Shown piece after piece: positions 1-5,163 of a stretch of 7,272 nt of DNA. The translations under genes and the position numbers were made by a program. Numbering within the stretch: the first letter of the stretch is position 1; every line of letters begins with the position of its first letter. Source of the DNA: an uncultured Prevotellaceae bacterium (GTDB lineage Bacteria > Bacteroidota > Bacteroidia > Bacteroidales > Bacteroidaceae); assembly GCA_902803455.1 (NCBI GenBank), contig CADCQC010000424.1, positions 1 to 7,272 of the forward strand, read 5' to 3'. A model generated the notes under the pieces. It did not search any database, was not told the DNA's origin, and worked only from the letters and a program-made list of their open reading frames with translations.

Positions 1-1731
1 CAGGAATCCCCCCGGCTGATCTTCAAGGCGTGGGAGACGATGAGCCGGAAGGCGGGGTTTGTTCGTATCAAGCAACATGCGCTGAAGGTGCTCATGATCG
101 ACAAATGCAATGCTGTCCGCACGGAGAATGGGGTGGCTAATCTGACGGTCCAACCCAATCATCTCGTCTTCGGCATACCATCCGAGGAACTGCGCCAGAC
201 GCTCTATGCGCTCAATGACATCGAATCTTCGGAATTTTCTTTCTCTTATGTCAATGCGGCTGAACTGGGGCCTGAGAGTCCGTCTGACGGACAACTGGCA
301 AGGTTGGAGGATTTGATGAATGACAAGGATGAGCACACCTTCTGCTTCTACAATCTGGGTGCGATCCTTCCTTTAGCCAACCAGTTTGCTGAGATGCTCT
401 TCGAAAACCTCAGCGACACAGAAGAGGAGTGTCATGTCTATCTCTTGGGCAACCACACTGAGATCGACACGATCTTGAAGTCGTCGCCTGGCTTGAAATC
501 GCTGTTCCCTGACACATGTGTCCTTACGGCGGATGCCTATTCTGCGGTTGATGCGGCAAGGTCCATCGAGCGCGAGGTGATCAAAAACAACTTGCATCTC
601 TCTCCTGAGGCGATGGAGAAGATTGTGTGTCACATGAGGTCGATGGAAGAAAAGGGACTCTTGAGCAGATGGCATAGTGATAGTTCCAAACATTTCTTCA
701 CAGATTCTCTCATGCCAGCCTTTCAGGACCGCATGTTGGAGGAGTCGGTGCTGCATCCAGACAATGCATCGCAACTCATCACCATCAAGGCGGTGGATGT
801 CGACTTACGAAGGATGGTCAAGAAAGATGAGTCGGGTACCTGTATGGAGGCACTCAACAGCATGGTGGGGCTTACGGCACTCAAACAGGCGCTCTCGGAT
901 ATGTTTGTGAGGGTGAAGTTTGATGAGTTGAGACGAAGCAGAGGCTATCTTGCCGATGGATGCAATTACCACATGGTCTTCACTGGCAACCCTGGAACAG
1001 GCAAGACAACCGTGGCCAAACTCATGGCGCCCATCTTTCATCAGATGGGGGTGATCTCGAAGGGTGGACTGATCGTGGCCGACCGTACGACTCTCGTGGG
1101 GAAGTATATCGGACATACGGAGGATAAGATCAAGCAGTTGCTGTCTGATGCGCGGGGAAACGTGTTGTTTATCGACGAGGCGTATTCGCTCTGCGATGAC
1201 ACCAACGACCGCAGGGACTATGGCTATCGTGCGGTGGAGTGTCTTTTGGCCACTCTCTCGCAGAAAAACCCTGACATGGTGGTTATCCTCGCCGGATACA
1301 AAGATGAGATGGAGCGGCTGATGGGAGCAAACACCGGACTGATGAGCCGTTTCCCCAACGTGTTTCATTTTGATGATTATACTTCGGATGAGCTGCATCA
1401 GATCGCCGTCAACAAGTTGGACAGGGATGGTTTCCATCTGACACCAGAAGCAGACCGTTCCCTCCACAAGGCCATGGAACAGATGGTGGCTGCCAAGTAC
1501 AAGGACTTCAGCAATGCGCGCCTGGCGGAACAGTTTGTCGACAACTATATCATACAGGCCATGGCCAACCGTGTGATGGCGGGTGACCTGACTGATAATG
1601 GGGTTCTTGAAATGGTGCAGTTGGCGGATGTCGAGAAAGCCTACGAGGTGCTCAAGATGCGGATGCAGGGTTCATCGGCCAAGAGACCTGTCATGGGTTT
1701 CGGCAGTCCTTCCTATGCTCATCATGGATAG
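1..1731 (+). CDS. CbbX/SpoVK-type AAA+ ATPase with a degenerate N-terminal AAA domain, 5'-partial
   Basis: This is the 3' part of a gene for an AAA+ ATPase of the CbbX/SpoVK type, a family of hexameric ATP-driven remodellers; the partner is unknown. Numbering from the ATG at 40, the C-terminal domain (about 270-540) has Walker A GNPGTGKT (316-323), a pore-loop-like LVGKYIGHTE (352-361), Walker B VLFIDE (375-380), sensor 1 VVILAGY (414-420), an arginine finger in GLMSRFP (R437) and a sensor 2-like NAR (R494). All key residues are present, so it should hydrolyse ATP. Residues 1-260 resemble a second copy of the fold without these motifs. The frame is open back to base 1, the 13 upstream codons have coding-like G/C third positions, and they fit the helix that precedes the AAA core. 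I therefore infer that the gene starts outside the window. If ATG 40 is the start, the protein has 563 residues; a GGGAG lies 4 bases before it. No signal peptide or membrane segment is visible, so it is probably cytoplasmic. The family call is firm; the role is not known. Confidence 0.88.
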   Translation, partial: QESPRLIFKAWETMSRKAGFVRIKQHALKVLMIDKCNAVRTENGVANLTVQPNHLVFGIPSEELRQTLYALNDIESSEFSFSYVNAAELGPESPSDGQLARLEDLMNDKDEHTFCFYNLGAILPLANQFAEMLFENLSDTEEECHVYLLGNHTEIDTILKSSPGLKSLFPDTCVLTADAYSAVDAARSIEREVIKNNLHLSPEAMEKIVCHMRSMEEKGLLSRWHSDSSKHFFTDSLMPAFQDRMLEESVLHPDNASQLITIKAVDVDLRRMVKKDESGTCMEALNSMVGLTALKQALSDMFVRVKFDELRRSRGYLADGCNYHMVFTGNPGTGKTTVAKLMAPIFHQMGVISKGGLIVADRTTLVGKYIGHTEDKIKQLLSDARGNVLFIDEAYSLCDDTNDRRDYGYRAVECLLATLSQKNPDMVVILAGYKDEMERLMGANTGLMSRFPNVFHFDDYTSDELHQIAVNKLDRDGFHLTPEADRSLHKAMEQMVAAKYKDFSNARLAEQFVDNYIIQAMANRVMAGDLTDNGVLEMVQLADVEKAYEVLKMRMQGSSAKRPVMGFGSPSYAHHG

Positions 1732-1749
1732 AAAGGAGAACGGTGAATC

Positions 1750-1789
1750 AAAAGCCGGTGACTTGCTGCATGCAGTGTCACCGGCTTTT
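1750..1789. terminator. Bidirectional intrinsic terminator between convergent genes
   Basis: A perfect 13-base inverted repeat (AAAAGCCGGTGAC at 1750-1762, GTCACCGGCTTTT at 1777-1789) flanks a 14-base loop. The loop itself contains the palindrome CTGCATGCAG (1766-1775). On the + strand the stem runs into five T, 18 bases after the stop codon of the ATPase gene. On the - strand it ends in four T, about 60 bases after the stop of the pectate lyase gene. It should therefore end transcripts from both sides, more strongly from the + side. Confidence 0.88.
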
Positions 1790-1793
1790 TCCG

Positions 1794-1835
1794 TTTATAA
1801 AAGTGTCTCTCTTATTTATAAAAGTGTCTCTTTTA
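1794..1835. repeat. Two tandem copies of a 21-base AT-rich repeat
   Basis: Positions 1794-1814 and 1815-1835 are head-to-tail copies of a 21-base unit starting TTTATAAAAGTGTCTCT. They differ at one base (C1811 versus T1832). The second copy makes a small hairpin, ATAAAAG / TGTCT loop / CTTTTAT (1818-1836); in the first copy the same stem has one mismatch. The pair sits between the bidirectional terminator and the stop codon of the lyase gene, so it would lie in the lyase mRNA 3' end. It could aid termination or be a slippage product; the function is unknown. Confidence 0.75.
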
Positions 1836-1849
1836 TCAAGATTCTTTCT

Positions 1850-3589
1850 TTACAACATGATTTTTTGGGTCAGCGTGGTGCCGTCGCTCAATGTCTGGCG
1901 GCGGATATAGAGACCTTTGACAGGATGGCTGACCTGTTTGCCGTCGGCAGAATAGTAGGTGGTCTTCACGATGCTGCCAGCATGGATGGTCTTGATGCCG
2001 TCGGCGGTCTTCGTATAGGCGGGATAATACTCATTCACATTCTCTTGAGCGTTGGAGTTGCCAGATACCATGATCTGCTCCACCAATGAGTTGAGATACA
2101 CTTCGAGATTGGTGTACCAGCCTTTCTCTGTATCGATGGTATAGAGGTTGGCATCATTGGCGTTGTGGGGGTCAAGACCGTTTAGGGTCTCCCACTCGTC
2201 AGAAATGCCGTCGTTATCGGAGTCAAAACCGGCGGGTCGGCTGCCTTTCTCGAAATTCTTCTCCGTATAGCCGTTCACGTCGGCCACAAGGTCGATGCGG
2301 CCTGCCTTGCCGGTCACAGAGCCTTTGTAGGTGGCTGTTCCTGTCTGGGCCTCGGTGACGTAGCGGGCATCCACCTCGTCGCGGTAGAGCGACATCCCAG
2401 CGTAACTGAGCACGCGGTCATAAGCCTCCGTGGCGCTGTGTGTGGTCACCTCTCCCGTGGCGGTTGGCGCTTCCAGTTTGATGGGCAGACAGTCAGTGCC
2501 GTTGATTTTCTCGTATGCTGCCTCATCGCTGCCATAGTAGTGCTTGGGGTCGTTGGTGTAGTAGACGCCACCTTTGTTGGGAACACCGTTGTCGTAGGTT
2601 ACCCCTTTCCAGTCGTAATTGGCGTTGTTGTTCACCTGGTTGCCGTTGATGTAGTAACGGCTGGTCATGTCCCAGAAGATTGGATAACCGTCGGCATTGC
2701 CGCTGTTACCGATTGATACGGTGGTGATGCGGGTAGTGTTGCCGGCCGGACCGCTCTTATAGTAGTTGTTCACCATATTGATGAAACCTCCTCCAGGACC
2801 GCCGTAGCAACCGTTTCCGCAGTTATAGATCACGCAGTTGCGGAAGTCCACATTCTCTGCCTGTAAGGTGTTGGCCCATTTGTATTCATTGTAGAGCAGG
2901 TTCTTGGTGTAGCCGCCCCAGTTATAGCGCGCACCGTTGAATCGTGGTGAACGGTTGTTCACATGAGCGATGAGGTTATGGTGGAAGGAGGCGAGTTTTC
3001 CGCCCCAGATGCCACCATAGCCGTGTGCGCCCTTGCCGTGCCCCGCATTGTTGAGGCTCTCGGCGATGGTACACCACTGCATGGTGAAGTTGTTGTTGTC
3101 ATAAAATGAGGCCACTTCGTCGATGCTCCATGAGAAAGAGCAGTGGTCGAGAATCAGCCCTGTCTTCTGTCTGGTCCAGATGGCATCGGCACCATCATTG
3201 ACGTCTCGCTCCTGTCCACGTCGGCAGCGGATGAAACGGATGATGATATTGTCGCCATTGGGTTGCACGGTGTAGTAACGGAGGGTGATGCCCGGATAGG
3301 GGGCTGTCTGACCGGCGATGGTGGTGTTGGCGCCGATATTCAGGTTTGACGACAAGGCGATGACTCCACCCACGTCAAAGACGATGATCTTCTTGGCCGA
3401 ACCGCTGACGGCAGCGCGCAGCGAACCGGTGCCGTTGTCGTTGAGGTTGGTCACATGAATGACTTTACCGCCACGGCCACCGGTGACATAACGGCCGTGT
3501 CCCTCGGCACCTGGAAAGGCGGGAGCTTGTGCCATGGCTGTCGTAAAGACAAGGGCACTCAGAAGTGTGATAAGTAGTTTTCTTGACAT
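1850..3589 (-). CDS. Secreted pectate lyase (PL1-type beta-helix) with T9SS-like C-terminal tail
   Basis: This 579-residue protein has the marks of a family PL1 pectate lyase, a calcium-dependent enzyme that cuts polygalacturonate by beta-elimination on a right-handed parallel beta-helix. A signal peptide covers residues 1-20 (hydrophobic LLITLLSALVF, cleavage likely after AMA). The mature protein begins with the usual AFPGAEGHG stretch, followed by VTNLNDNGTGSLRAAV (46-61). LILDHCSFSWSIDE (145-158) corresponds to the conserved DH-containing strand, and RSPRFNG (213-219) holds the candidate catalytic arginine. FDSDNDGISDEWE (455-467) is a calcium-binding, thrombospondin type 3-like loop. The last 40 or so residues (YYSADGKQ, then KGLYIRR and a basic-hydrophobic end) resemble type IX secretion sorting tails, so export to the surface or medium is inferred. 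The ATG at 3589 is supported by the signal peptide and an A/T-rich leader. No SusC/SusD, regulator or second carbohydrate enzyme is adjacent. The exact substrate is uncertain. Confidence 0.9.
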   Translation of the reverse strand: MSRKLLITLLSALVFTTAMAQAPAFPGAEGHGRYVTGGRGGKVIHVTNLNDNGTGSLRAAVSGSAKKIIVFDVGGVIALSSNLNIGANTTIAGQTAPYPGITLRYYTVQPNGDNIIIRFIRCRRGQERDVNDGADAIWTRQKTGLILDHCSFSWSIDEVASFYDNNNFTMQWCTIAESLNNAGHGKGAHGYGGIWGGKLASFHHNLIAHVNNRSPRFNGARYNWGGYTKNLLYNEYKWANTLQAENVDFRNCVIYNCGNGCYGGPGGGFINMVNNYYKSGPAGNTTRITTVSIGNSGNADGYPIFWDMTSRYYINGNQVNNNANYDWKGVTYDNGVPNKGGVYYTNDPKHYYGSDEAAYEKINGTDCLPIKLEAPTATGEVTTHSATEAYDRVLSYAGMSLYRDEVDARYVTEAQTGTATYKGSVTGKAGRIDLVADVNGYTEKNFEKGSRPAGFDSDNDGISDEWETLNGLDPHNANDANLYTIDTEKGWYTNLEVYLNSLVEQIMVSGNSNAQENVNEYYPAYTKTADGIKTIHAGSIVKTTYYSADGKQVSHPVKGLYIRRQTLSDGTTLTQKIML

Positions 3590-3653
3590 AAAATTTTTGG
3601 GTTGTGATCAAACTGTCTTGGGCAGTTCTTGGTTTCAGATTTGTTTTAGTTTG

Positions 3654-3684
3654 CGAAGATACGAAGATTATGGGGAATGGCGAA
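3654..3684 (-). promoter_or_regulatory. Predicted Bacteroidota-type promoter of the pectate lyase gene
   Basis: Read on the - strand, TATCTTCG (3654-3661) matches the -7 consensus TAnnTTTG at all but one position. TTCG (3681-3684) stands 19 bases upstream at the -33 place, one base off TTTG. Transcription would start near 3647, giving a leader of about 58 bases that ends in an A/T-rich stretch before the ATG at 3589. This suggests that the lyase gene can be transcribed independently of the upstream protease-like gene, whose stop lies 117 bases away. Confidence 0.55.
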
Positions 3685-3706
3685 GGTTTTTGGGAAGTTT
3701 AACGCT

Positions 3707-4891
3707 TTACCGTTCACTCTCTATGGTTCTGATGGTCCCGTCGGTGCCCCTGACGGTGAACTGATGGCGCTTACCTTCAATAAAAGGGTAGGTGAGAAAT
3801 TGTTGGAAAGTAAAGATATTTCTCCCGTCGATGGCGAGAATGATGTCTCCCTGGCGGAATCCGTTCTTGTAGTGCTGGCTTCCTTGCCAGATCAGACCGA
3901 CGGAGGGCAACGTGCCCGAGGGCACGAAGGCAATATCCATCTGCGTGTTGCTCACCATGCATGACGAGGAGTCGTCATAAGGTTGGAAGATGAGCTTTTT
4001 CCCTTTCGGGTCGAGGATGATGCTGCCATATTGCAGGATCTCAGCGCCAATGCGTGAGTTTCCCTGGGTTGTCATGGTATGGTAGTCACCGAAGAGGTAG
4101 TCACCGATCGACAGTTGGTCAAGCCATAGGAAGGCGACTTCATCACTGTGCTCGGCACCGAAACTGCCGATGGCACGTCGGCCGAAACTGAGGCCTTCGA
4201 TCTGAGAGGAGAAGTCTTCGTAGGTCTTCTCAAACAGTTTGCGGCTCTTGTTGGACATGACATAGAGCCGACGGCTGCCGGTGTCGAAACGTGCCTCGTC
4301 GATACACCCGTGGTAGGGACTGATCTTTACGTTGGGAACCCATCGCAGCAGACGGTAACGGGTGGCGTAGCCGCCTTCATTGTCGAAAAACCGGGGGATG
4401 TCGGTGAGGATCATCACCTTTTGACGGGCGTCGATTTTTGCGGCCAGACCTTTGTTCACCAGGTCGAATCCCAAAACAGCATCATAGCCCTTGTGGTTGA
4501 TATGGGAGTTGAGCAATGATCCTGTATAGCCATGGATCGTGAGATGACCGATGCTGAAATCTGGATATTCCACGACATCGATCTTGCTTGTTATGCCATT
4601 GGCGTCGTGTGAGGTGATCTTGCCGAGTTTGCGGGTATAAGGGAAACTGCCATCGGCATAGACGATGCCTTGACTTGATCCCGTGTCAAGGCAGAAGCGG
4701 TAGGTGCGGTTGGAGATGCGGGCGGTGAGATAGATCTGATTGTCCTCAAACTCGATAGGAATCGTATCGACAAAATGACGTGCAGAGACAGTGAACCGCG
4801 TCGCATAACTATAGTCTTGTGCGCGGACGTCTGTTGTGTGGAATACCAGCAGGCAACAGATCATGAACAATATGTTTATGCCGAGGTGCAT
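3707..4891 (-). CDS. Secreted aspartic protease-like protein with two DTGS motifs and a PDZ domain
   Basis: The 394-residue product starts with a signal peptide (hydrophobic INILFMICCLLVF, cleavage likely after VRA at residue 24). Two retropepsin-like lobes follow. The first has CLDTGSSQG (D69) and a later hydrophobic-hydrophobic-Gly in AVLGFDL (138-144). The second has RFDTGSRR (D203) and SRIGAEIL (279-286). Each lobe therefore carries the aspartate motif and the partner glycine motif, as in two-lobed aspartic peptidases. A PDZ domain (about 320-392) has the typical GFRQGDIILAIDG (344-356) and could bind peptide ends. Related retropepsin-PDZ proteins are known in Bacteroidota, generally as uncharacterised envelope proteins. 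There is no lipobox cysteine, so a periplasmic or secreted location is inferred. The start at 4891 is supported by the signal peptide and by AAGAAG a few bases upstream. The substrate is unknown, and active peptidase is likely but unproven. Confidence 0.85.
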   Translation of the reverse strand: MHLGINILFMICCLLVFHTTDVRAQDYSYATRFTVSARHFVDTIPIEFEDNQIYLTARISNRTYRFCLDTGSSQGIVYADGSFPYTRKLGKITSHDANGITSKIDVVEYPDFSIGHLTIHGYTGSLLNSHINHKGYDAVLGFDLVNKGLAAKIDARQKVMILTDIPRFFDNEGGYATRYRLLRWVPNVKISPYHGCIDEARFDTGSRRLYVMSNKSRKLFEKTYEDFSSQIEGLSFGRRAIGSFGAEHSDEVAFLWLDQLSIGDYLFGDYHTMTTQGNSRIGAEILQYGSIILDPKGKKLIFQPYDDSSSCMVSNTQMDIAFVPSGTLPSVGLIWQGSQHYKNGFRQGDIILAIDGRNIFTFQQFLTYPFIEGKRHQFTVRGTDGTIRTIESER

Positions 4892-4910
4892 TTTCTCTTC
4901 TTACAAAAAA

Positions 4911-4941
4911 CAAAGATAGTGCAAACCGAGTGGAATGCAAA
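4911..4941 (-). promoter_or_regulatory. Promoter of the aspartic protease-like gene (repeat copy A)
   Basis: On the - strand, TTTG (4938-4941), a 19-base spacer and TATCTTTG (4911-4918) match the Bacteroidota -33/-7 consensus exactly. The start site should fall close to 4905, leaving a very short leader with AAGAAGAGAAA directly before the ATG at 4891. This is the best promoter in the window. It lies inside the repeated unit described separately. Confidence 0.8.
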
Positions 4942-4958
4942 GCAAAAAAAACAAAATT
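4913..4958 (-). repeat. Promoter-bearing repeat, copy A
   Basis: This 46-base stretch recurs at 5006-5049. Apart from a homopolymer two A shorter in copy B, the copies differ at one base (A4929 versus T5022). The unit contains GATAGTGCAAACCG, then GTGGAATGCAAAGC, then an A-rich tail. Read on the - strand it contains the whole -33 box, spacer and most of the -7 box. The start-to-start distance is 93 bases. Confidence 0.85.
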
Positions 4959-4973
4959 TTTTGCTTTCATTCC
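4932..4973. other. Bulged 17-base-pair hairpin or cruciform between copy A and the inverted copy
   Basis: The left arm (4932-4949, starting GGAATGC and ending in six A) pairs with the right arm (4957-4973, starting with six T and ending CATTCC). C4938 is unpaired and the loop is AACAAAA. The left arm overlaps the -33 box of the protease-gene promoter, so a cruciform or a protein bound here would compete with that promoter. It arises from copies facing each other head to head. Confidence 0.6.
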
Positions 4974-4993
4974 CGAGGTGCCGCCTATCTTCG
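4957..4993 (+). promoter_or_regulatory. Diverged inverted copy of the repeat with a + strand promoter-like sequence
   Basis: On the + strand TTTTGCTTTCATTCC (4959-4973) followed by TATCTTCG (4986-4993) parallels the - strand reading of copies A and B (TTTTGCTTTGCATTCC, then TATCTTTG). The middle part has diverged. TTTG (4960-4963) to TATCTTCG has a 22-base spacer, slightly longer than the usual 19-21. It points toward the SUMF1-like gene and would give that gene a leader of about 160 bases. Activity is uncertain. Confidence 0.45.
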
Positions 4994-5003
4994 ACATTTA
5001 TAT

Positions 5004-5049
5004 CCAAGATAGTGCAAACCGTGTGGAATGCAAAGCAAAAAACAAAATT
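5004..5049 (-). repeat. Promoter-bearing repeat, copy B, with a second - strand promoter
   Basis: Copy B (5006-5049) keeps the - strand -33 box TTTG (5031-5034) and the 19-base spacer. Its -7 box is TATCTTGG (5004-5011), one base off consensus because the repeat identity stops inside that box. It could act as a weaker upstream promoter for the protease-like gene, with a start about 105 bases before the ATG, or it may simply be a relic of the duplication. Confidence 0.7.
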
Positions 5050-5072
5050 ATTTGATGGCATGTGCTTTTTCT

Positions 5073-5093
5073 TATCTTTATTTCTTACCTTTG
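5073..5093 (+). promoter_or_regulatory. Predicted promoter of the SUMF1-like gene
   Basis: TACCTTTG (5086-5093) is an exact match to the -7 consensus TAnnTTTG; no good TTTG lies 19-21 bases upstream. An alternative is TATCTTTA (5073-5080) with TTTG (5051-5054) 18 bases before it. The exact -7 box overlaps a 16-base perfect palindrome, CTTTGCGGCCGCAAAG (5089-5104), in which the start site would fall. Expected leader length to the ATG at 5164 is about 65 bases. Confidence 0.6.
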
Positions 5094-5103
5094 CGGCCGC
5101 AAA

Positions 5104-5161
5104 GCCAGTTTCTATGTGGATAAGTGGAAAAATGGGTCTTATCTTAATTTGATAGACTGGC
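5104..5161 (+). promoter_or_regulatory. Two-tier stem-loop filling the leader of the SUMF1-like gene
   Basis: The outer stem pairs GCCAGT (5104-5109) with ACTGGC (5156-5161) and, after a TT bulge, CTAT (5112-5115) with ATAG (5152-5155). The inner stem pairs GATAAG (5119-5124) with CTTATC (5138-5143) around a 13-base loop. The structure begins close to the predicted transcript start and closes two bases before the ATG at 5164, so it could control ribosome access. No known riboswitch class was recognised. Confidence 0.4.
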
Positions 5162-5163
5162 AG

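Noticed and set aside
373..1467. Long open frames on the - strand (373-774 and 805-1467) opposite the ATPase gene.
   Set aside because: They lie wholly antisense to a gene with clear AAA motifs. Their translations show no domain, signal or membrane pattern.
1598..2089. A + strand frame across the gap between the ATPase and lyase genes.
   Set aside because: It overlaps the ATPase end in another frame, crosses the strong terminator and the tandem repeat, and runs antisense into the lyase.
1850..4891. A polysaccharide utilisation locus built around the pectate lyase.
   Set aside because: No SusC/SusD pair, hybrid two-component sensor or other carbohydrate enzyme is in the window; the neighbour is an aspartic protease-like gene.
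4913..5049. The repeat copies as a CRISPR array.
   Set aside because: There are only two direct copies and one diverged inverted copy, no regular spacers and no cas genes, and the copies carry promoter boxes.
4775..5152. A + strand frame (4775-5152) and two - strand frames (4809-4997 and 4876-5061) in the divergent region.
   Set aside because: They translate the promoter repeats into repeated Phe/Cys-rich or Lys/Gln-rich peptides and overlap the protease gene start. Repeat translation explains them.
5062..5163. An N-terminal extension of the SUMF1-like gene to a GTG at 5062.
   Set aside because: The exact -7 promoter match at 5086-5093 lies inside it, and a good signal peptide follows from ATG 5164 or 5185.
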